The notes under the pieces are model-generated. The model did no database searches, had not been told where the DNA came from, and worked only from the letters and a program-made list of their open reading frames with translations. The position numbers and the translations under genes were made by a program. A stretch of 64,000 nt of DNA from Rhabditoides inermis (lineage: Eukaryota; Nematoda; Chromadorea; Rhabditida; Rhabditidae). Below, one piece after another: positions 27,671-38,792 of this stretch (its first letter is position 1; each line of letters starts with the position of its first letter). Where the stretch lies: positions 251,001-315,000 of the forward strand of contig CAWZYM010000283.1 of assembly GCA_963966185.1 (NCBI GenBank). The letters are read 5' to 3'.

Positions 27671-28539
27671 TGACGAGCGGAAGCGCCAGCTCATGCAAAT
27701 AGCGATAAAACACACGAGCTGCTGCCAGTGACGAGCGGAAGGGTGTGCGAGGAACAGAGGCTTGTATGTGTTTGTGAGAACTAGCAGCTAGACAAGAACA
27801 CGTAAGAGAAGAGAGTTTATGATAGAGCATGTGAGAACCGATCAATACAATTAGAGCACAAACAATGTGGGAGTCTCAGATGAGAACTAATGACTCTCAT
27901 GAGAACTCCGGAATGAGAACTGTCCAATGGGTTGGGTGATCCCCTTATATACTGGTCTGTGGGGGCGGGTCGATCTACCCGGTTGATACGCAGTCTGGGT
28001 GATAGCACATGGAATGGAGAGAGTGCATGACGAGGCAATGGGGGCCAACGGATGGGGTGTGTTGGTAGATCAGGGGCGGATGGGCCAATCACTGATGTAA
28101 GGGGGCGGGGCGCTGGATCTAGCGGGCACGCCCTAATGTCCTGGGGCTGCCGGGTTACTGTAGCTCGGATGAGTGACGGCGTGCGAGAGAGGCGAGCACG
28201 GCGGCGTCGCGGCAGCTCCCGTCTTCCATGGCTCCATCCCGGCTCTGCTCTTCTCGGTCTCGGTTGGTGTAGTTCCCACCTGGAATAGCCACTCTTTGGT
28301 CCCTTTCACTCCCAGGCACTACGTACGTAGGGCTGGTACCGCGCCTCTGTCGGTACCGCGCCTCTGTCGGTACCGCGCCTCTGTCGGTACCGCGCCTCTG
28401 TCGGTACCGCGCCTCTGTCGGTACCGCGCCTCTGTCGGTACCGCGCCTCTGTCGTTACCGCACCTCTGTCGGTTAAGAAGCCCTGTTGTCCCAGCCTACA
28501 AGACGAGTGCACACATAGTGAACCTCACACTATGTGACA
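27671..28539 (-). repeat. 5' LTR (element orientation)
   Basis: 869 bp, with eight copies of the same 17-bp minisatellite at about 28334-28471, the last one degenerate. The 85-bp length difference from the other LTR is exactly five units. Confidence 0.85.
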
Positions 28540-29598
28540 ATACTATCATACCACCATACCACCATACCACGGTGGTTTCGAAATGTTTTCGCGCGCGTTT
28601 TCATTTCACTCGCCTTTCTTTGTTTCATATAGATTTTCAGTGTTCTACATGTTCCATCTTTTCTTTTTTCCCTTTTTGTTTTGAATGTGAGAGACGTAAA
28701 CATCAAATTTCATATCGAGAATGCCTCTCACATTCAATCTGAAATGAAGAAACGCAACTAATCCAATGAAATGATGTATATGTGGTGTGTCGGAAGCTGT
28801 TGCTGTTCGGTCGTTCGGTGTTTGCTGATTGTCTACTTATTCAAACCGACCAATCGACAGCCTTCCTCCGACAAATTTCGATCGAATTCAGACGAATTGG
28901 AAGCGAACCCATTTCTAGGCTCTCCGTTGAGCCACACAACTCTGATTTAGGTTTGATCACGCTCACCGTGTCATCTATACGACGTCTTCTTTACTCAATG
29001 TCAATCTTCAGAAAGCAAATGTTCAAGCAGAAACATCGCCTGTTCTTTATCACGCCAATTCGCTGCGCCAACATAAAGGGCTCGAAATCAGAGAAAAAAC
29101 AGATTTTTAAAACAGATTCGTGAGAATTTTTTGCAGACGAATTCAAATATGATATTGTATAGTCCTTTCGATTTCGCGAATCTAGAAATAGGTACATACA
29201 GGACAATATAATGCTCTTGGAAGCCACAACGTACTCAAGGAAAGTTAAGTACATAGCCATAGTGCCATAGTCACTCATCTCTACCATATTCGTCCTTAGG
29301 AAACGGAGATAAGTACGCAGACTAAGCTGAATGACATCATCTAACTTCAAAACGACGCACACGCAACGCGTCTCCCAGGTTAAAGAAAATTAAGCTCATC
29401 ATCATTGTCAATTTCTGAGATACTGCTAACATGGTCACATGGTCTAGTGGCTAGCGAGCGCGGTCAGTGATCTGTTCATCGCAGGTTCGATTCCCTTCGC
29501 TGCCACTAGTTTTGCTAAATTGCTTGAGCCAACCGCGTCGCGGAGCTGATGCGTGGCGTGCGTCTGAGTTCACCGGTCAGTGAACAAATGAGTGACAC
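28540..29598. other. Intergenic, no gene recognised
   Basis: Begins with the remaining ATACCACC repeats of the interrupted LINE tail (28540-28572). A tRNA-like stretch lies at 29435-29510 (TGGTCTAGTGGCTAGCGAG with B box GGTTCGATTCC). Otherwise nothing recognisable. Confidence 0.6.
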
Positions 29599-30494
29599 TA
29601 TAGTGGGTCCCCCGTTTTCGCGGTCCGCAAATTACGAGAAATGACGCAGACACAAACCAGACAATCGGTCGATTATGGAAATGATCTCTATTCCAAGGGG
29701 CGATTGCCGGTTTTGTCGAATATCTTGACCATGAATGAAAAATCTTAAAATTTTGCTACGTAGGTTTGTTTGTATGCCTATCAAGTATGCTTTCATTAAT
29801 TTTTGTGAAATTTTATTCAATACGAACCGAGTTATTTCCAAATTTGTATACAAAATGGGGGATAACTGCGAGTTGGTAGCTCAACTTTGATACAGAATCA
29901 GAGTACTCTAATGGGAGGAAGAATCCATGAATATACATGTTGAGTTTTTTCACTAGAAAACGGTTTAATATGGATTTTAATTTTACCCAATTTCATATTT
30001 TGCTAATTATTATGAATACCAGACTGAATTTTCCAAATTTTCGTACGTAGAGGTCCAGTAAACGGGTTTAAGAAGCTACCATCCAAAAATTGTAGAAAAA
30101 TATTCATCTTCTGAGGAGTTATTTCCGTTTATCGATCAGATATCGATCACGACTTCAATGCGAATAAATTTAAACTACGAAGACGTCACGTACTCGTTTT
30201 TTGCCTGAGGCTATTGGTACTCAAATTGGGAACAATCTATATCTATCGCAATTCAATCACATTTAGATCACTTTTCAAAATATGACGCGGTTACGGTAGT
30301 TGCTGCGCTGGTGGCACAGTTCATTTCCCTACATTACGTATGCAATTTCATCTCGTTCACACCGCTAACCGGTCTAGAAAGTGAAAAATGAACTAGCGAA
30401 ACGCGTCTGGTATTTCAATTTATCAGTCGGGACTGTCACATCTCGTATTCCATTTTTCGTTTCGGCGGACCGCGAAAACGGGGGACCCACTATA
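29599..30494. mobile_element. TA-flanked MITE of about 0.9 kb
   Basis: Perfect 30-bp terminal inverted repeats (TATAGTGGGTCCCCCGTTTT, then CGCGGTCCGC) at 29599-29628 and 30465-30494. The outermost TA is probably the target duplication. The interior is AT-rich with no transposase. A CCCCCGTTTTCGCGG-type terminus with TA target is compatible with the pogo/Tc1-mariner group, which is inference. Confidence 0.8.
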
Positions 30495-30529
30495 CGGCCG
30501 GGCCGTGTTCTTATGTTGTCTATTAGTAT

Positions 30530-31420
30530 GGTGGTATGATGGTATGGTGGTATGATGCTATGATGCTATGATACCATGGTATGGTGGTATGATACCATGG
30601 TATGATGGTATGGTGGTATGATTGTATGATGGTATGTTGTATGTTGTATGATTTACTAATGACCCTATAAGTAAAATACTCCGTGATCCGTACCTCTTGA
30701 ATCAACGCGATGTCGACAAGGCGTGTGACGTGAGCGACGTAATATTTAAGGGCGACTGACATATCGTCTACGTCCCAAATAGGCAGCCTTGGTGGCCAGG
30801 GCCTTCAAATAGGCATCCTTGGTGGCCAGGGCGGGGAAACCTAGCTTTAGGAAAGCAAACCTACTAAATCTGTGTAGAACATCCTCGACCTGTGCAATGT
30901 CGCCCTTTTGGGAAGGGGACCACACGACCGAGGCATATTCTAGAATGGGGCGACAATACATGTTAAACAGGATACAATATGTGGACAGAGATGGGAACGA
31001 GCAAGCGGCCGTGATAAGATAGGAAATACGGTTGGCCTTCTTAACAATCTTAGTAATATGGGTAATACACCAAGATCACTTACCGAGTCAGTTACTTTCT
31101 AAAGTTCTACACCTGAAAGAAGGAGAGGGCAATCATGACGCATTCTGATCTGCAGGTGCTGACTCTTAGCCGAGGAGACCGACATTTGCCAGATTTCTGA
31201 CCAGCGGTCAATCTCCCCAACCTGACCCAGCACCCAGAAATCAATCATAGGATCAACAATAGCACGGCTGACTTTGAGATCATCTGCATACATAAGTGCG
31301 TCAGATTTCAAGTTGTCAGTAATGTCATTGATGAAAATGAGAAAGAGAGGGGGACCAATTACGCTACCCTGAGGCACACCAGAGGGACATGAAAAGGATG
31401 AGGAGACAGAGTTACCGTTC
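30530..31420 (-). pseudogene. Decayed LINE (non-LTR retrotransposon) reverse transcriptase
   Basis: The minus strand encodes reverse-transcriptase motifs GVPQGSVIGPPLFLIFINDI and YADDLKV (catalytic Asp pair) at about 31380-31270. Then come HITKIVKKANRISYL and CRPILEYASVVWSPSQKGDI (about 31060-30900), the usual downstream region of Jockey/CR1-type elements. The frame shifts near 31080, part of the sequence between is missing, and a 30-bp segment (ATAGGCA.CCTTGGTGGCCAGG) is tandemly duplicated at 30778-30832. The 5' end is cut near 31420. The element ends in a GGTATGATGG-type simple repeat (30530-30645), which is (CATCATACC)n in element orientation. Confidence 0.85.
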
Positions 31421-31439
31421 TTGACGACGAATGTGCAAG

Positions 31440-31600
31440 ACACTCGCGCACTCTCTGTCTCGTGACACTCGCGCACTCTCTTTCTCAATAAGTATAATGA
31501 GTCTCGAAACGAAACCGCGCTAAAACGATTTGTCATCATGCAGCTTCTGTTCAGTTGTGAATTGCCGTGTTATTGAGACAGAGAGTGCGCGACAATCAGA
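31440..31600. repeat. Small inverted and direct repeats next to the LINE remnant
   Basis: ACTCGCGCACTCTCT occurs twice in tandem (31441-31486) and once inverted as AGAGAGTGCGCGA (about 31580-31592). GTGAATTGCCGTGTT is repeated at about 31557 and 31707. Confidence 0.6.
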
Positions 31601-31761
31601 CGGCGCGAGCGTGGAAAAGAAACGAGAGCGAGCGAGAGTGCGTGGCAATTTGAGGAAAATGGTTCTCCGCCGGATCGCGCCGCGCGTCGAATTTTCATTG
31701 TTCACTGTGAATTGCCGTGTTCGGGTCGCGTGTTTTCGATACCCAATACAGGGAAGAATTA

Positions 31762-32082
31762 TCTTTCAAAAGTACTTCCAAGTAAAAGTAGTTGGTTTGT
31801 ACTGTTGTCTCAGTTGAGCAAAAGGACTGACATGTTTTCAATGGAGACATGTGCCAACAGGCTCTCTCTCTCATACCAGTGCAAAGCGGCCATATTATAA
31901 TGAACGCGTTTACAAAGTTATGCAGTTATTATCTAAAAACACAACTTCTGTTGTAACATAACACGTCGAATAATGCTGAGAGCCTGTTTGCACATGTCTC
32001 CATTGAAAACATGTCAGTCCTTTTGCTCAACTGAGACAACAGTACAAACCAACTACTTTTACTTGGAAGTACTTTTGAAAGA
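31762..32082. mobile_element. TA-flanked foldback MITE, same family as 13072-13365
   Basis: Arms of about 105 bp start TCTTTCAAAAGTACTTCC and are close complements, with a spacer of about 110 bp. TA flanks both ends (31760-31761, 32083-32084). The termini match those of the intronic element at 13072 (TCTTTYAAAAGKACTTCC). Confidence 0.8.
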
Positions 32083-32948
32083 TAATATCTGTCCTTTTCT
32101 TAAGTTTTGTTTCACAAAATTATATTTTCATACACGTTCGCGATTCGCTGCGAGGATACCGACGCGCACCCGCTATTCGCCTCTCTCTCTCACTCACACA
32201 CAGAGGGGGCGGGGCGAAAGCGATTGTCCGACGCCCGACACCAATCTCAATCCGCACTCGAATGCGGACTCTCCGTATCTCGCTTCAAATTCAATCAAAC
32301 TCAATACAACTTTCTATAACTCTATCGAATAGAGATGTGAATGCAATGTAACAGTGGAAATCACTTCAAAATGAGGAAAAGTGCTTCATCCGGGAAAAGT
32401 CGTTTTTGAGCATTCTAGCGCGCGGGGACATCCAGTACAAACGAGAGGGCGCTGGCGCGCCCTCTCTAATGAGGATATTGATAGTAACTGATCCTAATAT
32501 ATTATGAGAATAACTTGAAATGCTTTGTTCCTTTAGGCTATGAAATTGAGTAAGTGCAGATGATCAAATTAGTGCATAGTATTTCTCAAAGTTTTTATGT
32601 TTTATTTCAATAATAAATAGATAAAAATGCTGCCTAAAAACATTTATTGGTCCCGCAGCGATTCAAAGAAAGAATAGAGAGAGGAGAGCGTAGAGAAAAA
32701 GACACAGTTTTTGGCGCAAAATTTCGTATTTTTCTGTTTTGTGTTTGATTATTTGTGTTTATTTCAATTTCAGTCAACTTGAATGACTGTTTTAATTGAT
32801 TTTTGTTTGATGAATATACTCGTTGCTTTTCGTTTTCAGTACATATAATGTTAAACTATGCTCGCTGCTTAGCTATAATCACGCCAACAACGTCAACGTC
32901 GTTTTTGTGTTTTTTTTCAAACCTGTGAATCTTATGTACGCCTTCAGG
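32083..32948. other. Upstream region of WDR18, no gene recognised
   Basis: Contains a short perfect hairpin AGAGGGCGC-TGG-CGCGCCCTCT near 32442-32466. The pyrimidine-rich stretch at 32900-32948 ends in CCTTCAG directly before the WDR18 start codon. Confidence 0.5.
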
Positions 32949-35900
32949 ATGTTGTTGGTGAACTGCGTGAGCAGTGACCCGTTCTCGACGACGATCGTCG
33001 ACCCGCGCACCGGCGTGTCCACATGGAGCTACAAGGGCTCGGAGCTGCAGGGCGGAAAGACCGGCATCGTCCGTCCCCTCGGTCAGGCATACTTATAGTT
33101 CTATGCTCGCAATAAGTTGCGCGCGGTTGGGTAGATCAGAGGAAGACGGAGAGTCAGCTCTCGGCAATAGCGCGCAAAACAAGAGAGGCAGACGGTTATG
33201 GCACCGTATTTCGAACTGCAAGCGAGGTAGATCGAAAACTATCGCTCTGGCGCTGAGTATATTGTTTTGTTGATGTGTCGGTCTGATTCCGACATACAAT
33301 GTTGGGCGATCTTGTAGCACACACAATCCTGCAATGGGGAATGGTATTGATCTTGATAGATGGTGTGTGAACATCGCGAAGTGACCAGTTCCGGGTGCGG
33401 GTTTCCATTGTTATATGCGTATTTATGTACATGATCTTCAGGCAACTCTGGCGACCACGTGATGATCGCCATCCACGACCGTCCGCTCATCCACGCACTC
33501 GCCGTCCACAACAGGGACAAGTTCCACGCAAAGGTGAGGCCAAGTTGAATGCTCAACTTGTAATCAGAATCAGAATATTTATATCAAATCGTATGTGTAA
33601 TATCCTTCAAATGTCATATCCTATGTATATGTAGCATTGTTAGTTTTGATGTGTCACTTATCAACTAGTGTGAGCGACTTGTAATATTATATGTTAATGT
33701 AGCATTCTTCCTTTCGTTGTTGAGAAGTGATGTTCAGCCGATGTACCGCGAGTGAAACAGTTTATTCCGACGTTTCGCCTTTATGGCATCATCAGAGATA
33801 GCATGACAAATTACAATGTAACAATGTGATAAAAATCTGACAACAATATCAAGCTCAAAAAAACCAACAACAACAAAAATCTTCGTTTGAGTGTGTGATC
33901 AGCGGCACCCCGTCGGCGATGGCGACTTCGTCGTGCGGCTCGCTGCTCTTCGTCGCCATCAAGACGCAGGTGTTCACCTGGCTCGTGAGTTATATGTTTC
34001 ACGTTTTGTTCATTCAATTTTGTGTGGCTTGTGTTCTCACACTCACTGTTTTGCTTGATTAAAACATCAACATAATACAACATTCCATTCCAATATTCTT
34101 CATTGGAACTCGCAGTAGGCGTTGTAGTATTTTACCGTAACTCTGTCGTAATGCACACATTTTTCGTGATGTGCAACTTTATTCAAGATAAACAATCGTA
34201 ATCCAAGCTGACGACTGGCGAGCTGCTGTCTGTGGTGGACGCGCACTACCAGTCCATCTCGCGACTCGCCCTCTCGCACGACGATGCCATGCTGTGCACC
34301 GCGTCGGAGGACGGAGCCGTACATGCCTATCTGGTCAGCGAGTGAGTTATTGTTTACTGTTTAAGTTAGTATTACAAGTACTGTTCAGTCTGTGTTCCCT
34401 GGAGCGTGACGTGGAGGTGCGCGCGGTGCGTGAGTGGCGTGCGCACTCGCTCGCCTGCCGTGGCATGTGCGTGTCGGGCGGCTCGAACCCGCGCGTCGCC
34501 TCGGTCGGACTCGACCACGTCGCCATGCTGCACTCCGTGTCTCTGGATGCGTGTCTGCTCAAGGTGGGTGGGGCTACTGTACCTCAATTTTGTGTGTGTG
34601 TGTATTTTTTTTAGTTTTGGATTCAGTGATCAGTGCTGACATCGAGATAAGAGAATAACGAATAGCGTTATCTTCAAGATCCATTGCGAAGGAATGGTGT
34701 GCCTAGCAGCCTAGCACGCCAGAAGTGATTAGTTCTTCAATTATGCACTGTACTTGTATTGTCAATATGTCAATCATCAAGTGTTTGCAGATCTCGGCTG
34801 ACCGTCCTCTGACTGCGTGCGCGCTGGACAGGGCGGAGACGCGGCTCTTCATCGGCACCGACGACGGCAGCATCGTCCAGATCAACCTCTACGACATGGT
34901 GCGTGTCTTTGTTATGTTGTCCCGCGAGTTCTACATTTTACGATCTGTTTTTGTTCAAGTTTGTGTTCGTATGGTCTGAAGCAGTAGTTTCGCCTGGAAC
35001 CACTGTGGGTCATGTACACTGGTTGGGATAGTTTTACTGAGTATAGTTTGGAAATTGTGTTTTTACGTTTCCAGTGTTTACGAATAGGAAGTCATATTTG
35101 CTATGCGTTGCTCTCATGCCAGAATGTGGCTCGGTGGTGTGCTACTTCAGGTACTGGGAGCGAACACATGTTTAGATATGTGCACTGTCTGCTGTATGTA
35201 CGTTTCAAGAGATGTTGAAAATATGGGGTGAGACTTAGATTTGCCACATTGAACCAGAATAAAGAATCATCATTCTTCTTCTAGGCACTGTGGACAGAAA
35301 TTATTATTTGTCTGTTATTATAAATTTTATCCGATTCATCTAGATCTGCCTGAAATATCATACAGATAGACCCACCGTCAAAGACACCGTCAAAGCTGCT
35401 TATGCGTTCAGAATAATCAGATACTATTTACATTTTTTGCCGATTGATTTGCATGAAGAATCTGAATCCGATTCATTTTCGAGTCACTCGGATTAACCAA
35501 ATTTCAATTTGTCTCATTGTGACATTGTATATGTCTGTAACATATGTGCCTGTCTATTTGTATGATAAACCATCTGGATAAATCAATGTTATTTTTATTA
35601 ACTTATGATTAATGTTTTTCTTGTAATTTTGAAGGCGGAGCAGGGCGAGCTGCTGGTGCAGTCGTCGGACAAGGGCAACGCGCGCGTCCCCGTCTTCTCC
35701 GGACACGAACACGAGGTATGAGAAGGCGGAGAGTCGAGTGGCGATCTTCGAAACATTTTCAATACCTATATGACGATTTGTGAACCTGGATGTTATGGCG
35801 GAGTTGTGAACGCGGCCCGGCGTTGCAGATCACGAGTCTGGCGGTGAACTCGGACGGTACGATGCTGGCGAGTGGCGACGCGAGCGGCAAGTACTGCGTG

Positions 35901-36976
35901 TGGGACGTGGCCAGCCGGCAGTGCATCAAGGTGGGTGGAGGGTTTGTATGCGCTGGAACGAGTATGATGTATGTTTCACAATTTGTTATTGTCGCATTTT
36001 GGGTGAGCATGTTCAATTACATGAAGTGCCTAATTATTGAGATGTTTTTCTTATGTTGTAGGTCTCTTCGATGCGCGGCGCCATCTCCGGAATGGAGTTT
36101 GTGCCGTCGTGGCCGTCTCTGACCGCCGCCGACCACGCGGCTCCCTGCCGGCCCAACATGCAGCTGCAGAGGGGAACCGCCACCGGAAAGACGATCGCCG
36201 TTCTGCGGCACGAGGTGCAGGAGAAGGCGGAGGTGGGTGGGGAGAAGAGAATGAATGATGGATGGGGAAGATGATGATGATACATGATCTTTGAATCTTT
36301 CAGACGCAGGCGTACTGGCGGAAGCAGACGGACGAGCTGGTCGACAGGCTCATGTTTGAGATTGTGAGTGTGGTTTGGGAGAAGACTGATGTAACTATGT
36401 ATTGTGTAGGAGTGCGGGAGCAGCGCCGATCCGAAGTCTGCAGCGTCGACGAAGCGCGGCAAGGGTGAGAAGAGACGCAAGTTGGACAAGGACGAGAGGG
36501 AGGAGGAGGCTGTGGAGGTGGGTGTTGGGCGATTTTGCAACCTGGGATGGCAGTGAAACATATTTCAACATTTTTCTCGTTACAGAATGGAGACGAGTCT
36601 GTGCTGGTGATCGAGGACGACGATGTGATTATCGAGGAGTCGGCGAGCAGTCAGGTACTGTACATGGGAATGGGCCAGCGGATCATACAACTAATACATT
36701 TGTACATAGTACATAGGTACTGTACCTGTACTTGGAGTGTGGGAGTCGCATTTCAAGTCGTACTAGTACATGCCAGTAGGATGGCTTCTCGATCTCTACT
36801 TGTTCAAACGCAAACTGTTTCAGAATGGCTCTGCTGGCGGCGGTGGTGGAGACGGCGGTTCGAGTAAGGCAGACAAGGCGCGCATCAAGAAGCTGGAGAA
36901 GGAGATTGTCAAGCTGAAGAGGATCAACGAGCAGCTCTACCAGTTTGCCGCCAAGGAGATTATAGACAAGGAGTAG
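32949..36976 (+). CDS. WDR18: WD40 repeat protein WDR18 (Ipi3-type, ribosome biogenesis)
   Basis: WDR18/Ipi3 proteins work with PELP1/Rix1 and TEX10/Ipi1 in maturing the 60S ribosomal subunit in the nucleus. Exons: 32949-33081, 33442-33533, 33892-33984, 34208-34341, 34389-34563, 34791-34898, 35635-35715, 35829-35930, 36062-36232, 36304-36363, 36410-36517, 36586-36654, 36824-36976; 492 residues in continuous frame. WD-type blades include HYQSISRLALSHDDAMLCTA, DHVAMLHSVSLD and HEHEITSLAVNSDGTMLASG with WDVASRQCIK. An acidic/basic linker and a C-terminal coiled coil (KKLEKEIVKLKRINEQLYQF, then AAKEI) match the end of animal WDR18. The ATG is one base after a CTTCAG, consistent with a trans-splice site. 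The exon 3 acceptor is an unusual TTTGAG. The acidic linker makes it longer than human WDR18 (432 residues). Confidence 0.88.
33095..33260 (+). repeat. Dispersed repeat, copy 1 (WDR18 intron 1)
   Basis: About 165 bp (TTCTATGCTCGCAATAAGTT ... TCGAAAACTATCGCTCTGGCG) recurs in reverse complement at about 46430-46596 in a KDM4 intron. It is probably an interspersed non-coding element. Confidence 0.8.
33270..33350 (+). repeat. Dispersed repeat sharing CTGATTCCGACAT block, copy 1
   Basis: CTGATTCCGACATACAATG ... AGCACACACAATCCTGCAATGGGG resembles 48490-48570 (CTGATTCCGACATGTACATA ... AGCACACATAATCCTACAGTGGGG). It adjoins copy 1 of the preceding repeat. Confidence 0.65.
33770..33796 (-). ncRNA. Hammerhead-ribozyme-like core in WDR18 intron 2
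   Basis: The minus strand reads CTGATGA, then TGCC-ATAAA-GGC (possible stem II), then GAAAC followed by GTC. This is the order of the hammerhead core CUGANGA-stem II-GAAA. Stem III would be minimal (ACGU) and stem I partners were not identified. Such motifs occur in Penelope-like retroelements of animals (family knowledge). It could also be a repeat with chance resemblance. Confidence 0.35.
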
Positions 36977-38180
36977 AGGGTAGGCATTGATTGATTGATT
37001 GATTGCGTATCGATTAGATTCTCTCGACGCGCCTGTATTGTTTCTATTTCAAAGAGTGTCTATTTATAGAGTTATTGTTGTTGCAACGTTTTGTTGTCCA
37101 GCTGTTATCAGTTATCTCTGCACGTTCACTGCTCACCGATTCACCTAGGCTTGTGTTCCTCTTGGTGATTGCGAATGTGAAAGTTGAGTGAAGACAGTTG
37201 TTGTGTGAGTTGTATTGAGTCGTCGTTGTTACACCCACAGTTGTTGCCACGTTTCATTGTTATCAATATTATCAATGCCCGGAGGAGGTGTTTGTAATAG
37301 TTTTGGATAAATTTTGAATGAGGATGGATATGTGATCTCTGTTTTCGCGGCGCGCGGTCGCATACGGGTTGCGTTACCCGTCTCGATATCTGTTTGTATT
37401 GTGTCCAGAAGGGGGCTCTCTGTGGTTGGTGAGAGGAGGGTGTTATGCTGTCCTCTCGCCTCATGCTGGGCCCACCATCTGCTACCGAGCCTGACCTCTC
37501 TCATAGAGACTAGAGAGGAGAGAGAGAACACGTCTCAATAGCACCGCGCCAACTGCGCAATTTGAATAGTGACGCTGACCTGACCCCTGTGTGGTGTGAC
37601 TGTTGTGAGAGAGCGAGAGAGTGGGAGGTGAGTTGTAGTGAGTGGCAAGACGTGATTGAATCGATAGTGAGGTGTTTTTGGTTACAGTGTTTCATGTTTG
37701 GAGGGGTTGTGTTCGCCGCGCTGTGTGTGATATCGATGCGAATGCAGGGGCGAACACGTTCTATGGAAAGAGGGGGGACGCAGTGTTGACGAGTGTCTAT
37801 GTGCCTGGCGTGTGTGTGTGCTGTGTGTCGATTGGAGGCGAGAGAGCGCGCCAGTGGGTGAGAGGGGAGGCGAACACAGTGCAGTCGCGTCGAGCGGCGA
37901 ATGCACATTGATTGGGGCAGGGGGAGAAGGGAAGGCAAGGCGAGGGGATGCGAGGCAGGCAGGCGAGCCAGCGAGACGAGACGGGATGAGATTGCCGGAT
38001 TAGAGAGGTACTGTCACTCTCTGCCAGCACTTAATGAGGCGAAAGGTGGACAGGTGTGGCGATGTTGTGGGGAGAGATGGATACTGTGGTTTGAACCCTG
38101 TGTCTGTGGTAGGATGGGGCGAGAAAAAGGCGAACCCATGTGACCCGTGTCAAAGGAAAAGACCAATGACGCAACGCGCT
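36977..38180. other. Region between convergent WDR18 and HMG-box genes
   Basis: No gene recognised; G-rich on the plus strand with TGATTGATTGATTG near the WDR18 end. It presumably holds the two 3' UTRs. An AATAAA on the minus strand at 38198-38193 is the likely poly(A) signal of the HMG-box gene. Confidence 0.55.
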
Positions 38181-38192
38181 TAGGTACGAATG

Positions 38193-38198
38193 TTTATT
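38193..38198 (-). terminator. AATAAA poly(A) signal of the HMG-box gene
   Basis: Perfect AATAAA on the minus strand, 263 bp beyond the HMG-box stop codon. Confidence 0.55.
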
Positions 38199-38460
38199 CG
38201 GGTACACACTGCACCAAACGCCGACGAGTGTTATTGTTGTTGTACGAAACATTTTTGAGGTATTAGTACGGGGGGCGAGTGAGTGTGGTCAGCGAATACA
38301 ATGGAAGTGTGGGTGAATGATGAGTGGAGATGCCAGATCGGTATTGGGGGGAGTGGGAGTATGATACACGGGGGACCGGGGTGTGGCTGGCGCGCGCCGC
38401 CGACGACTACGGTAGTTGAAGTACGGTAGCTGACGACGACGGCGGCGATGAGAGATCAGT

Positions 38461-38792
38461 CTAGTTGCCCTTGTACTTGGCCGACTCGGCCTCGTAGCGC
38501 TTCTTGTCTCCGGCGGCCAGCTTCTCCCACTTCTGCAAAAGACATGGGGTGAGAGGGGTACGGTAGGAGAGACTAGATGGGGAGAAAAGAGGTATACGGT
38601 ACTCACCGACTTGTCGGAGAGCTTGCCCCACTCGACACCGGCCGCCTTGGCGACATCGGCGACTCCCATGCCGGGCTTCTTCAGTCTGTCGCGGTTCTCC
38701 TTCATCCAGAAGAAGAAAGCGGACATGGCGCGCTTGGGCGCGTTCGGGTCCTTGGCCTTCTTGGCGATGGTCCTCTTGGCCTTGGGCGGCAT
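38461..38792 (-). CDS. Single HMG-box protein (NHP6 / nematode HMG-1-like)
   Basis: DNA-bending chromatin protein. Two exons on the minus strand, 38792-38607 and 38532-38461, join in phase 0 and give 85 residues. A basic N-terminal tail (MPPKAKRTIAKKAKDPNAPK) is followed by one HMG box with the conserved DPNAPKRAMSAFFFWM start, VAKAAGVEWGKLSDKS centre, and KWEKLAAGDKKRYEAESAKY end. A TTTCCAG lies 21 bases before the ATG on the minus strand, a possible trans-splice acceptor. There is no second box or acidic tail, as in NHP6 and nematode HMG-1.1. It is divergent from the KDM4 gene, with about 970 bp between start codons. Orthology to a named nematode gene was not tested. Confidence 0.9.

Larger units (their letters stand above)
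22831..28539 (-). mobile_element. LTR retrotransposon, minus-strand orientation, probably non-autonomous
   Basis: Direct repeats at 22831-23614 (784 bp) and 27671-28539 (869 bp) are nearly identical apart from a minisatellite. On the minus strand the LTR reads TGTCACATAG ... CGCTCGTCA. One base after the 5' LTR is TGGTATGCAGCGAGTGC (27669-27653), a candidate tRNA primer binding site starting with TGG. Just before the 3' LTR is the purine tract AAAAGGTGGGGAGA (about 23628-23615), a polypurine tract. ATAC on both outer sides is a possible target duplication if the LTR edge is two bases further out, but the insertion site is itself an ATAC repeat. The ~4.06-kb interior has no long gag-pol frame and no recognisable reverse transcriptase, protease or integrase motif, so it is non-autonomous or carries other cargo. 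Confidence 0.85.

Noticed and set aside
37510..37938. 142-residue minus-strand open frame between WDR18 and HMG genes
   Set aside because: Low-complexity Ser/His/Arg composition, open on the other strand too, with no splice or domain evidence.
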